From Ulota crispa (taxonomy: Eukaryota; Streptophyta; Bryopsida; Orthotrichales; Orthotrichaceae): a stretch of DNA of 64,000 nucleotides. This document shows, in pieces, positions 36,004-47,644 of the stretch (the first letter of the stretch is position 1; every line of letters starts with the position of its first letter). Position numbers and translations under genes: made by a program. Where the stretch lies: the NCBI GenBank assembly GCA_963920765.1, contig OY987242.1:8768789-8832788 (forward strand), given 5' to 3'. The notes under the pieces are model-generated. The model saw only the letters and a list, made by a program, of their open reading frames with translations. It was not told the DNA's origin and searched no databases.

Positions 36004-38015
36004 ATGAGTACCAGCTCAAGCAATGGACTAGTGGTGGCAGCGCTTATGTTAGCTCTCATGTGCGGCTCTGTGGGATGCTCCAGGTCAGGATCCACTGGTG
36101 GTTGTCCATGTTCAATCAGTTTTCTTACATGACTGCTTCAGTTCTTGCCTTTTGTATTTATTTTTGTATTTAGATATTTTACAAGATTTTGTCCTGCAAA
36201 TTCAAAAATCAGGTAGCTTTTGCTTTTCTTTGAAAAAATTCATAGGTTTCTAACACAATAGCCTTGCTCTGCTCCAGGTTCATGAAGTCCACGGCATCAT
36301 CATACTCAGCGGACTCGCCACCTCCACCGCCAGTGCCATGGTGGAAGCACCCGCCACCACCGCCGCTGCACATCCAGTGGCCACCTCCGGTGCGTCATTA
36401 CGTGCGTCACCCTCCTTCTCCTCCGCCTCCGCCTCCAACGCCAGTCAGTGACGACGATTCCTCACTTCCACCTCCTCCCCCGTCACGCGCATCAAGGCTG
36501 CACCAGTCGCCACCGCCACCACCTCCGGATGAAGACAAAACAGCTCTCAACAACGCCAAACATGCCCAGCACGGAAGGAGGTTGTTCAGCAGTGAAGAGT
36601 CCGGGAGAACTCAGTTGTTGGTGCACACTGAATCTTCGCCAGAGAAATGTAGTGATGCGCCGTCACCGGGTGCAGCACCTCGCAGCTCCGGAGATCCCTA
36701 CGGCGGCGGTGGAGTCGTGCCTGCTGGTGCCCCCTCCAGTGATCCGGCGATGAGTCCTGTGCCTGCTCCTGCGCCTTCCTCTGGCGCCGAAACCAACCTG
36801 CCTGCTCCTCCGTCTGACGACAACAGCACTATGGCGCATACCACCATGGTGAGTGCCATGCAGGTAGGCTTAGTGCATTGTTTTTTTCTCATTGATTTAA
36901 GTTTCCCCAAAATTTGTGCAGACAGTGCAGAAAATATTGATAGTACCAAGTGGGAATGTAATCACATAATATCACAAATATGTCATAGAACTGAATAATT
37001 CTCCTAGTCAAGTGGGTCGAATTTCATTGAGAAGTTTGTTTTTTCTCTTTGCTGAAATAATCCGTTGAATGTGAGTATGTAATTGGATACGGTTGTTCTA
37101 CTTAAACGGCTTAAGACTAAGTAAAGGCAATTGAATTCACGGTAGTTGTCACCGAGTTTCTAATATTTTGTAAGCAACTTAGTCTTTTTTAAGCCACCTT
37201 AGCATAACAAAAAACAAATAGTATGCATTATATCTAAATGCAACACCTACTCAAACAAGACACTTCGAATTTTGCACTATGGTAACAAGTTGATATTGAG
37301 AACGTATGCCACCTCAACATTTGAACTCATGTCGAGCCCTTCAGGTTTAATAAACATAAAGCTTTTAACCATTACAATTCTTGCACATTGCCTTCTCTTT
37401 TTGCATTGGAATATTCTTTGAGCAAGAATGTTTAAAGACCTGACCATTGTAACAATAGAAAAGCTGGTCAAAGTTTTGCGCTTAGAAGTGAGTACCTCAG
37501 AAGCCAAACAAAATAAAACACCACTGACGTAGTGAGTTGAGCTTCATGCTAAACCTTAGTGGTGGTGGTGGTGGTGAAAGAATTTTTTGCTTGTTTGCTG
37601 CCTTGTCTGACATCCTTGTGGTGACCTGATCGCCTTGGTGTCGCAGTACAACCAGTGCACGTACACGATAATCACGAGCACGGGGAGCATCGCAGGAGCA
37701 GGCACACAAGCGGACGTGAACGTGGAGTTTTTCGACAAGTACGGGAGCTCGGTGCTGTTCGTGAACCTGCGAAGCCAGAACCGCAACTTCAACCAGGGCG
37801 CCACAGACACGTTCACCGTGGTGGGGGATTGTATTCAAAGCATCTGCAAAATGCATCTGTCGCATGACGACGCGGGCCCCAACCCAGGCTGGTTTGTGAA
37901 CACGGTGACGGTGTCCCTGCTCTACCAGACGCATGTGTTCAACGTGTTTGAGTGGTTGGCCAAGGACGAGCCTCCGTATTCGCTCTCCCGCGTTGTCGGT
38001 TCGTGTCCCGTTTGA
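36004..38015 (+). CDS. Secreted proline-rich protein with C-terminal PLAT domain
   Basis: Exons: 36004-36083, 36278-36863, 37647-38015, in phase, 344 residues. The start at 36004 gives a signal peptide (hydrophobic core VVAALMLALMCGSVGC). Then comes an extensin-like region with runs such as SPPPPPVPWW, HPPPPPLH and HPPSPPPPPPTP, an Ala/Pro/Gly/Ser linker, and a PLAT/LH2 domain filling the last exon: CTYTIITSTGS, DVNVEFFDKYG, DCIQSICKMHLSHDDAGPNP, GWFVNTVTV, VFNVFEWLAKDEPPY. Plant stress-type PLAT proteins normally have only signal peptide plus PLAT and are induced by stress or in embryos; the proline-rich insert suggests cell-wall anchoring, which is inference. An alternative donor ATG|GTGAGT at 36849 would remove five residues, also in phase. 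Upstream in-frame ATGs exist but spoil the signal peptide. AATAAA at 38163 is a likely polyadenylation signal. Confidence 0.85.
37557..37575. repeat. GTG microsatellite in PLAT intron 2
   Basis: Six uninterrupted GTG units about 70 bp before the exon 3 acceptor. Confidence 0.8.
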
Positions 38016-38162
38016 TAGTCTAGCGCAGCCAGCCAGAGCTTCCTTGTAGCAGCTTGCTGATTGCGTGCTCTAGTCACAGCGTAGTCTGTCCGATTGGGAG
38101 TGGTGTGCCTTGTCACTTTGCCCGCAGTAAATGTTTCTACGGTATATGTGACTGAAACCTGC

Positions 38163-38168
38163 AATAAA
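38163..38168 (+). terminator. Likely polyadenylation signal of the PLAT gene
   Basis: A canonical AATAAA 148 bp after the stop codon. Plants use such signals loosely, so this is only suggestive. Confidence 0.4.
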
Positions 38169-38572
38169 GTTTAGACGACTTAGATTCATCTAATTCATGC
38201 TTGGCGGTTTGTTCATGGGGATCCAAGCGAAACTTGGAATGTTTAGAACAAGGAAAGGCTTTCTTCACAAGAAGGTTCGATCAGAAGATGTACCGGTACA
38301 TGGAAAAGGAAGAAAGAGATGAACAAGAGATGTTCACACAAAAAATTAATGCCCAAACAAGACGTCACTACTAAAGAAGATGCTAACAATCTCGCTTTCT
38401 TAACTAATTTATGAACCGAACCCAAATTTTGCTTGTTAATTTCCCCTCCTCAAAATTAGAAAGCAATCTAGGAATCAACTTTTTGAAAAATTGTTTGCTA
38501 GGATGCCCGCTAATGTTGACCGTATTGTCTCCTAAACTACTCTGAAACCCACAAAAAACACTGACAGTGTTT

Positions 38573-38688
38573 TTCATTAAATTGGAAAAAGTGACATTTA
38601 GGGACTTTTGGATTTTATATTTTTTTAAAGAGCATTCAAAACATAAAATCCAAAAGTCCCAAAATGTCACTTTTCCCAATTTAATGAA
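38573..38688. mobile_element. 116-bp near-perfect hairpin (foldback MITE)
   Basis: Arms of about 45 bp starting TTCATTAAATTGG and ending CCAATTTAATGAA, including GGACTTTTGGATTTTAT and its complement, separated by about 25 bp. It lies in intergenic DNA about 560 bp after the PLAT gene stop. No clear target duplication. Confidence 0.8.
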
Positions 38689-39589
38689 TAACGCGTTCTG
38701 TGCTTGTCAACATGGTCAATCACATCATGTTGCTTTAGATCTACAAATTGAAATCATTTCATTTTGTACACTACCTGTGGCCTGTTCAGAAACCCTCCAT
38801 GGGCAAGCTTATGTTCTCAGGTGTAGTACACATCTCAAGTACTAGTGTTCCCAATTCGGGAAATTCGGCATTTCTAGACGACATCCAGTTGATGTTCTTG
38901 TTTCAACCCATCACAAGTACTGAGGAATTTGGTAAAGATGCATTCAGAGGACAATGCGCACCACTCCTCACAAGATTCAGACCTTGACCTGGATTCGCAC
39001 ACTCGCTTCTCAATCTCCTATCATGTTCCCAGAGACTGAACGTAAAAATTGGCCCACAGGCAACTTTGCTCCTGCACGGATAGTACCAGCATTGTTCCAA
39101 AACCCTAATTTTGTTAAGAGACATAACAGCCAGCCCACCAAATCCCTACGAGCAATACCCATATGATTTCAATTGAAAAATCGTACATTATTTCAAATGA
39201 AACATAGGTAACCATCAGACGAATACATCAGAGCAACGAGAACAGAACCCTGCCCTAGAAAGTACGAAGCTCATATATCAGAAGAACATTTATTCCTATC
39301 AGAAACACATGTGGCAACGCAGTTCATACAATGATTGCCTTCCAAAATAAAAGCCACTTCGAATCACCAACAAATTTCTTGAGTGCCAAACTCTGAAAAC
39401 AACGGTAAAAGAATGTTACAAAAGAGGTGCGCTGACGCTCTACTTACTTGATTAGCTACTTACTAAGCCAATTTCTCAGATTTGGTGAAAACGTCAAGTG
39501 TACAATGTCGATACAATTGTGCTCAAGGCTCTTTTGACCCAAATTTCGCTATTCTACACACTAGCCCTAAAAGTGGAACTCTCTCTCGC
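38689..39589. other. Intergenic DNA and YlmG 3' flank
   Basis: No supported gene. The part next to 39590 is likely 3' UTR of the YlmG gene. Confidence 0.4.
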
Positions 39590-40231
39590 TCACTTCGAGC
39601 TGGGACCTTTCAAGCCTTTCTTGAGCTGCGCCAATTGGCGCCACCCGAGCTGCTTCTGCTCCCGGGGCTTGGAGTCGAGCTCGGCGGGGAGGGCCTGCGC
39701 GGTGCTGGTGAACACGTTGAGCACGGTGAAGGCCAGAATGGGCGACAGGTCCAAGGTGCCCAATGGCGGGATGATTCCCCGGAACACGTTCAAGTAAGGG
39801 TCGCAGATGGTGCTCAGCGGATTCACAATCACCTCCGGCGCGCTCGGGAACCACGTCAAGACCAAGCGCGCAATCAGAATGGTGTTGTAGATGTTGAGGA
39901 AGTTGAACACGGAGCTCGTGATCACCAGCTCCGCCACCGAGTCTCCGGGAATGATGGCCGCGAACTGCCGCCTCCGCAACGTCGTTGTGGTCAGAGCTGG
40001 CGAACGACGTCGGTTCGACTGCATGCCTACCTTGAAATCTTCCACCTGCTGCAGCAACGTACGCAATGCGGGATGCGTGGACGCAATGCGGGTGCCCATG
40101 TGCTGCATCCACGCCTCCGCGCGCTGTAAGTGGTGCTGCGCTGCGGCCTGCAGCTGCGAGCATGAGCGGTGCGCAAGAAGGGGCAACTGCGGGAGGCCGT
40201 GCGCGGAGGATTGGTCCACCAGAGGCGCCAT
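39590..40231 (-). CDS. YlmG/YGGT-family plastid membrane protein
   Basis: YGGT proteins are small membrane proteins kept from cyanobacteria to plants; plant YlmG1 affects plastid nucleoid distribution and the CCB3 branch helps attach heme to cytochrome b6. This intronless gene encodes 213 residues. The first 90 or so are poorly conserved and may include a transit region. The YGGT core has two hydrophobic segments, VFNFLNIYNTILIARLVLTW and LSPILAFTVLNVFTSTAQAL, separated by the conserved loop FPSAPEVIVNPLSTICDPYL and NVFRGIIPPLG. The tail KPREQKQLGWRQ is basic. It fits YlmG1/YlmG2 better than CCB3 by the NVFRGIIPP loop, but I cannot settle the branch. Overlapping frames in high-GC DNA are shadows. 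Confidence 0.9.
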   Translation of the reverse strand: MAPLVDQSSAHGLPQLPLLAHRSCSQLQAAAQHHLQRAEAWMQHMGTRIASTHPALRTLLQQVEDFKVGMQSNRRRSPALTTTTLRRRQFAAIIPGDSVAELVITSSVFNFLNIYNTILIARLVLTWFPSAPEVIVNPLSTICDPYLNVFRGIIPPLGTLDLSPILAFTVLNVFTSTAQALPAELDSKPREQKQLGWRQLAQLKKGLKGPSSK

Positions 40232-40459
40232 GGCTGCAGCTCGGCAATGCGACGCTCAAAGAAGAGAGAGAGATGGAACGGGGGAGCTGCGGGAGCTCCT
40301 CTGAAACCTTACCACAAAGAAACAGATAAGAAAAAGCAACTCACACACACTCCCGGTGATGGTATCCGGATTGAGAACCGGTTCCTACAGGATTCCCGCG
40401 ACGGTGCACCGTCCGTGGCATAGCCAAGTGGCATCCCGTGGGACCAAGGTACACTATCC

Positions 40460-41640
40460 AATTTTCCGCGAATTCTCTACACCAAATAGTGCATTTTACG
40501 TTGTCCCATACTAATTTTTTGACATTCCACACTATTTAAATACTTACTGCTGCTACAGCATTTTTCAGCAATAGTTGTTGTAACAAATCATTTTTAAAAG
40601 ACTTGGCAAGTACTACAAAGTTGTAGAAAGACAACTTAGCAATATTCAAGTCGTAAATCAAGTGAAATCTAAATATGTAAAGAGTTGCATGCACTTCCAA
40701 GTGGGCAAGTGGTGGGTCATGAGGTAACTTTCCAAGGTAAGGGAACTTAATTGTTGAGGCAACCTAAATGCACTATTTGGTGTAGCATATAAGTTACCCT
40801 CAGTCTTGGTTTGCCAATAAAATCATAAAACAACAGATTACAAAGTGTGGTAATAGAAACTACACTGAACATTGCATTTAGGTTGCCTTGACAAGTAGGT
40901 TGTTGCCTTGACAAGTAGGTTGCCTTACCTTGGAAAAGTACCTCATGACTCATCACTTAGCCACTTGTATGTGCATGCAACTCTCTAAAAAGTCAAATTT
41001 CACATGGTTTACGACTTGGAAGCTACTAGTTTATTGCTTGAGAGCTTTTATTGTTGTTGCTATACCTTTTAAAAGTTGTTTGTTGTAGTATTTCTTGATG
41101 AAGAGTGTTGTAGCAACTGTACATGTTTAATTAGTGTAGAATGTTGAGAAATTAGTGTAGGGCAACATAAATACAATATTAGTATAGAGAAAGGGAAAAT
41201 TACGAATAGGGGCATGAAAACGTAAAATATTACAGATAGGGGCACAATTTCAAAAAAAATTGTATTTTCTGTAATTTTTTTTGGTTTGAACATTGGTTGA
41301 TTTAGATTCATCACATCAAATGTTAGCTAACTTCCAAAAAACTTAAAAATCTCCAAAAAATGCCATCCCCTTTACTAAAATTTCATTATTTAAGCTTGAT
41401 TTGGAGAGTCCTTTAAGTTTTAAAAAATGAGCTAACATTTGATGTGATGTGTCTAAATCAAGCAATGTCCAAACTAAAAAAAATAAAAAAAAGTAAGACT
41501 TTTTTTGAAATTGTGCCCCTATTTGTAAATATTTTGAAACTACGCCCTTATCTGTAATACTTTACATTTTCATGCCCCTATTTGTAATTTCCCATAGAGA
41601 AAACCTCTGAAATACTTGGCAAGTCTTTAATGGAATATTT
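40460..41640. mobile_element. Large foldback element, interrupted by a MULE-type MITE
   Basis: Long inverted arms: left about 40465-40745 (CTCTACACCAAATAGTGC, TTGCATGCACTTCC, GTAACTTTCCAAGGTAAGG), right about 40920-41192 (CCTTACCTTGGAAAAGTAC, GTGCATGCAACTC, ATTAGTGTAGGGCAAC). The right end is split at 41193-41593 and resumes at 41603. A doubled word CTTGACAAGTAGGTTG lies at 40889-40925. Coordinates of the outer ends are approximate. Non-coding. Confidence 0.7.
41193..41593. mobile_element. MULE-type foldback MITE nested in the larger foldback
   Basis: A 401-bp element with ends GGGAAAATTACGAATAGGGG and CCCCTATTTGTAATTTCCC. An exact 9-bp duplication ATAGAGAAA flanks it (41184-41192 and 41594-41602). 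Its ends start GGGAAA like those at 8614 and 9433, but the interior differs, so it is a separate subfamily. Confidence 0.88.
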
Positions 41641-42024
41641 ATGATAATGGGAAATAAATATCCTTGCTTTTTATGGTATTATGATGGATATCCTTGATAT
41701 TTTGAAAATTGCAAAGATGACCTTAAGAATGTTGGGGTTGCAGAGAGCTTAGGGAATGACATGCTTGTAGTGTTGGCAATTGCATCCTTGACCATAGTGT
41801 TGTCAAAGTCTTTTTGTTTGTAAGCATGCGCTCATTCTATTGTCAAAATTGCACTCTTTGCACACGCAAGTAGTATTTGTTTTGTGCAAAATAGTGAAGC
41901 TTGGGCAACTCTTGCAACCACACCACATTGTGATGCATGCACGTAAACAACTTATTTTGTGTCAAATAAAAGTTTTTTTTAAAAATAATTGTCCCCTTTC
42001 TAAAATTCCTTCAAAGCATTCATA

Positions 42025-42240
42025 CAATTCCCAAGAAAAATTAAGGGTATTCATCAAAATATTGCAATATACAAGGGTGTTTATGAAATTATCCCTTTTT
42101 TTTAATTGGGAAAATCTTATGGAGGCCCCTACAGTTTGTTATATTTGTACAAATACCCTTGGTTTTTCAGAAATTACACAAACACTCTTGGACCACAATT
42201 TTCATGCTTTTGTTTGTCATTTTTTATTAATTAAAAAAGT
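42025..42240. mobile_element. Decayed ends of MULE-type elements
   Basis: A right-end-like stretch (GGGTGTTTATGAAATTATCCC) finishes at about 42095, and 42107 starts a left-end-like stretch (GGGAAAATCTTATGGAGGCC, then TTTTTCAGAAATTACA and TTGGACCA as in the 8614 element). No intact duplication is visible. The frame at 41840-42244 is a by-product. Confidence 0.5.
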
Positions 42241-42860
42241 TTAAATCAACTTTCCAAAAAATGTCAAGAAACAAATTACAAAGTTTCTGAAAAATGAGTA
42301 AGATGTATGACAAAAAGTTCACTAATAAATTACCAATGTTGAAAGGGTTTTGAAGTACCGGTACCTTGAACCATTAACAATTTAACTAAAACTTGTTACA
42401 CACACCCACATCCATTCATGGTGAACATTATAAAAATTAAACCATTTCCGTTTTTATTGTCCCTTTAAATTTGAAGGGGCATTATATTTTGTTCACATTG
42501 AGTATATGACAATTAGTGTAATAATTACGTACTTACAAAACTGAAATCATCTTTATTTCATGTAAATATAACGAACCACTTTGGGTGAAAATAATATTTG
42601 TTTCGTCTTAGCAAAGATAAAACCCATGTCACCCTACGGTATTGAGAACATTAGGTAGGCAATACACCACAAATTAGAATTCATTAATGAAGTTGAATAG
42701 GAAAAGTGGGAAGGATCCATGAGGTAGCACATGAAATAAAATGGGAATGCGGGTTGCAAGGACTATACTAAAAACAAACTAGTGTTTTCTACACAAGCCA
42801 TGACACGGAGAATGTAAAGCGGGCTGACTGAATATTAGCCCTTTGGGAAGATTTTTGACA
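42241..42860. other. Intergenic DNA and BASS4 3' flank
   Basis: No supported gene. The part near 42860 is likely 3' UTR of the BASS4-type gene. Confidence 0.4.
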
Positions 42861-45800
42861 TCAAGGGGATTCAATACTGCCAGATTTGTCAGCACCCAGC
42901 CAATAACTGACCAATACCGAATCAAAAATAACCTGCACCATGCAAATGCATCCAACAAATTCGAAATCAGTAGAAAAATTTTATGCATTAAGGAATCATC
43001 GAAAACTCTAGAATATGAAGAAATTAATGTCTTTATGAACTGATGATAAAGTTGCACACAAACTCCAACTGACCTGGCTAAGATGCGTGGCAATGCAAGG
43101 CAGCACCAGCAAGCCTGCTTCTCCCAGAACGCCATTCAAATTAGCCACCACTGCCACAATGACTGGCAATGTTTTCTGCACCACCAAGGCAAGAGCTTGT
43201 AGTTAGAAAGACCAGAAAACCATGGGTCATTTCCCAAAAACAGATTTTTAGAAGTTTTTGAAATTTTTTTGCTAGTAAAGTACCTGGCTGGCCACAAGAA
43301 TCACTGCTCGTGCTGCTGAGACTTGGTTTCCACCCTTGTTACCCCAGTATGCAGGCAAGAACGACATCACCCCAGTGTTCCATAAAAGATAACCTGCATG
43401 TATGCCTCTGCAAGATCGCACACAAGAATTACATAAAACACCAAAAGCAATTCACTCACAAAAGTATCATTAGCCCACTCTAATTCCATCATTCAAAAGT
43501 ATCACTTGGCACTCTGAATCTGCCACTTTTGATCTAATAGAAATACTTGGTGTTTTCCCACTAGATCTCTCTGAGTGTATAGAAATTGTGGCACTGAAAT
43601 TACATGATCGGTTGATTTGACCACAACGACGGACACTCCCCAATCCTTCCCTTTCTCCCATTGCAAACCCCATGCACAAACAACTACATACTACAAAACC
43701 GGTCAAGCCGCAAAGTGGCAAGCTCATTTTGGGACATAATCCTCTTTGCCAACCTAGATCAAGACCGTTCAATCTTGGAGACCTACGACTCTCTCAAAAG
43801 GTGAATGAAAGTACGGGTTATGATTCTCTACCAATAACCTACTTTCCAATTGCACTGTGCCATGTGGCAATGAAAGTGACATAAGAGGGCTTCGGTTTAT
43901 ACAGAGAGTGCAACATGTTCCGTATCAACTGTATAGAATGTATATTTAAAGTTCAGGGTTTGGGATCATCCTAGTGAGAACGTAATAAAAAGCCAGCAGA
44001 AATAGAATGGGAGGCTGGGAGCAGGACAATATTTTGCACACTCCAAGTACAGAAAAGCTACCAATTTTGGACCAATAATATCAAAGTGTGCAAGTTTACA
44101 AGGGGTAAAGAAAATTATGTCAGTTGGGGTTCAGCTGACGAATCATTTGCAGAACCATAACGGTTAAACCAGTAAATGTTGACTGCTAAGTGTGAAATTC
44201 ATCACGGAATGGCCTCCGATTTTGCAGATCTCAGAATGCAAATAAGCACATGAAACAAGAATACCTACATGCCACATGTGAAGGCAGCCAGGAGCTGAAC
44301 TGGATCAACCTGCAAAAGCATTTCTCTCGCACAACTTGCTTGCATCCACGGTACCTGCAAATTGAACACATTCAAGAGACTTCATAAACTTCAAAAAGGC
44401 TCCAGTTACTAAAGAAGTAAGCCCTTCTTAACAGAATCATAAGATCATACTAAATTATAGATTCTGTACGTGCCTCCACATATTGTACCAGTGATTGTAA
44501 AGCGTGCAATGCAGCGTATCAAAGATAATACACTAACTACAAGCATCTTTAGGTAACTTTCGAGTTTCGAGGCACTTGTCTGCTAAAAATAGTCACTTTG
44601 TCGTGTAATGTCGTTAAGTATGCCCCTAATGAAATTCTCCACCCAGACGGTAAATAGAACACGCACCAGGCCCAACAGCGAACTGCTAATCATCGAGAGG
44701 AACCGTTTCTTTTCGTCTAGGACGACCACATAACCTGCATAATCACCAAATGTACAACAGCACTTTACACGGCGATAAGGTGAACATGCAAAAGTAGAAC
44801 AAAGTTGCAGCATGAACAATGGCCAACTTCATGCGATGATCAATGTTCTCATATATAGCTACTTATAGCAAAACTTCTTCCAAGTTTTTCTCATAGCTAC
44901 AAAATGTGAGTATACCAGTGTTGAATTTGACTTTTTAACAATTTTTTTAGCCACTTGGGCTAATTATGAAGACCACATTTGGGATCACAGGTTACGATTG
45001 CCACAAATGGGAGAGAGCAGATGCACTTACCGGAGAAGTCCCGGAACAACTGCAACAAAACACGAAACATAACGCGGTCAGGAAGGTTTTTCCAAGTCGA
45101 TATTAGCTTAGGATTACTGAAGAGGACATACTTAGGAGTGGAGACAACGTCCTTCCCTTTATTCCCTGGCTTTGCATTCGGCCAGCTTGGAGGGACACCC
45201 TTCAGCTATCTACGTAAAAAAGGTGCATCCTTTGCTCCTTCCAAATTCTACCCTAACCTTTTTCCACACCTGATATGCAACTTTTGAACGTCAACCTCAT
45301 TTTATTCTTTCCATCTTGCTACTTTCTTATTAACACAAGTACATACCGTCTAGGTCTAAACTCGGACATGTTACCGAAAAGGTCGTTACCTTTCCTAGTA
45401 GAAGTGGTATAAGCAACGTCTCCACCAAGGCTTTTAAAAGAGGGCCTGCTGGAATTGAAATTCCAACGCTCCGACCAACCAGTGAAGACAGCATAAATGG
45501 CAACTGCATCCAGTAAGACTTCATTGTTAAGGAATTCAATGAGACAAAAAAAAACTGCTTGAGTACAACAGCGGACTTGGCCTATCCAATCGTGAGAAAC
45601 TGAGGTACCAACAGTACAGTCTGCTTACAGTTAGAATGCCCACGAGGTTTGTTGTTACAGTGAGAGCTAAAGCCAAGGCAGTGTCTGCTCCCGCCAGCTG
45701 TCATTCATGCACACGTCATTTCAACAACAAAGGTTTTCCGAAGGTCTCAGTCATTGCCAGTCGAATACTCAGGATGTTCGCGGGAAACAGATCGGACCTG

Positions 45801-47644
45801 AGTTAGAGATACACCGCTAGAGAGGGTTGTAGGTACACAGCAGAAAATTGCAAGCCCTGCACAGGTCGTGTCATGTCAACAAAGCTTAGCTTCGAATACA
45901 GAACTAAGCTGTATCATTCTTTTCACACCTGGTCCCTTTACGCCTACAGCAAGCTATTCGAATCCATATACCACTTCCACCAATGCCAACCATCCATAAA
46001 ACAGGACAAAAGAGACCTAAATATAAAAAAGTACCTGTGACAAGCTCTTTGGGAGTTAGCTGGACACGTAAGATTGGAATAGCAGCCAAGGGAGTGATGA
46101 GCAAGATTGAAACCTGCAATAAAAGCAGATGTAGGAAACACAACACGCAACGCTGTGTGCTAAGGTAGAGGCTTCTGTTCACTAGGAAGTCTAGGCTCTA
46201 GAACTATTCAAAAGGCTGCAGAGTTTAGTTCAACAAGAATGTCCTTGTCCGATAGTGAACAGGACGGTATCTACTAGAAACCTTGAAAATGACTCTTTCC
46301 TGGGGCAGTAGAAAGTGGCGTACTAACTGCATGTACCATAAAGTAGAGACTTTTGGGCCAAGTGTAAAGGTTCGAGCTAAAACAATTTCTACTTCATTTC
46401 TTACTAAATTGGTTCCTAAAGCACATGACACGATTTCTCTTTTGTTCTTGTTTTCTATGTAGATTTCGTTTTGCAGGTTTAAACCTCTTTCATTTTAGAC
46501 AGCAGGAGGTTCACAACTTTTGATGCTGGCAGCAAACTGAGTTACTTTTTGATGATCAATTCGAGTACAGAAAATGACATTAGGTTTTTCCAATCTCAGC
46601 CACATCCCGTCCAATGCACGTTATTCGACAAATGCAATCTGCCAAAAGTGGGGTCAGAGGCATTACCATGCCAAATAACAAAGCCGGCCAGGCACTGGCT
46701 GCTTGCATAATGTCTCCAGTTTTCAAAGTCAAACCTAATTGCACAGTGAAAGTGAGAAACATCAGCAAAGGTCGCAGATATCTAGAAAGACTACGGTGAA
46801 TAAACACTTCTTAGTCAACAGCATATTGCGTCAGACAGAGAGAAAGAAACTATGGTGAGATAGCAACGGTCTCATCAAGCATTACCAGAGATGAAAAAGA
46901 TTCCAGAAGTGCTGAATCTTGAAAGTCCCCATTGCTGTGCAATTTGACCAGGCCGAGGGTTAATCAACCCGGCTACAACTCCAGTAATTAAGGCTGTCGT
47001 AGCAACACCCACCCCTTGTTATGCTTTGGAAATCACGTAGGAACCCATGCTCTCACAGGCACCCCCTGAACAACAATGCACCCCTCTCCTCTCCAAATTC
47101 TCGTCATTCACATGCTCGGCGAACATCGCATCCATAAGGCTCACCTAATGGCAAAAAATTTGTAGAAGCAAAATCCCGAATCCATTTCACGGCAGCGTCC
47201 ACGCTTTCCTCTGCTGGCGCGTCATCGTCAGGACTAGCCTGCGGTCTCCCCTACAAAAGAATGGTACATAAAAATCTCCATAGCTAGATTTGCAAAAACT
47301 CAGGTCACGATACAGGAAGAGGAGGGTTTGAAGTTTGTGTTTTCGAAGGCCTTGTTATCGTACCCATCAAGCACACCATCGGTTTTCAAACGCATAGACA
47401 AGAACACATGCACAGGAATAGCCAAGGAGTGTTCCGTCTAAGCTAGTACCTGAATAACCCGGCTCGGGTTCTTTGCATTGGGAGATTGGAGAATTGACAA
47501 ACTTCGGAATTGCCTCCCGGAGACACCATTTGAAAGCGCGCTAGTGAAAGAGCATTGCAGCACAACTGGACGACGATGCGAAGGAGGCAAACGAGAAGGC
47601 GAGGGAGTCAGTAAAGAACACTGAAGCAAGCGGACGGACGCCAT
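42861..47644 (-). CDS. BASS4: Chloroplast sodium/metabolite cotransporter, BASS4 type
   Basis: BASS transporters move organic anions with sodium; BASS4 is predicted in the chloroplast envelope, with substrate not established. Exons: 47644-47450, 47250-47145, 47014-46886, 46734-46667, 46113-46035, 45856-45798, 45697-45629, 45503-45390, 45049-45031, 44734-44667, 44354-44269, 43407-43284, 43175-43074, 42932-42861. Phases match throughout, giving 429 residues, close to the Arabidopsis protein. Family words: GLINPRPGQIAQQWGLS, FSTSGIFFISGLTLKTGDI, VSILLITPLAAIPIL, FCCVPTTLSSGVSLTQ, LAGADTALALALTVTTNLVG, LLGLVPWMQAS, PVIVAVVANLNG. About ten membrane helices are implied. The start at 47644 (MASVRLLQCSLL) gives a typical transit peptide; an ATG 54 bp upstream is possible. 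Exon 9 is only 19 nt. The exon 3 acceptor has a weak pyrimidine tract. Exon 11 must end at GGCAT|GTAGGT, since the next AG|GT reads a stop. Confidence 0.93.

Noticed and set aside
39567-40423. Several long frames on both strands over the YlmG gene
   Set aside because: They are shadow frames in GC-rich coding sequence; only 39590-40231 carries the YGGT core.
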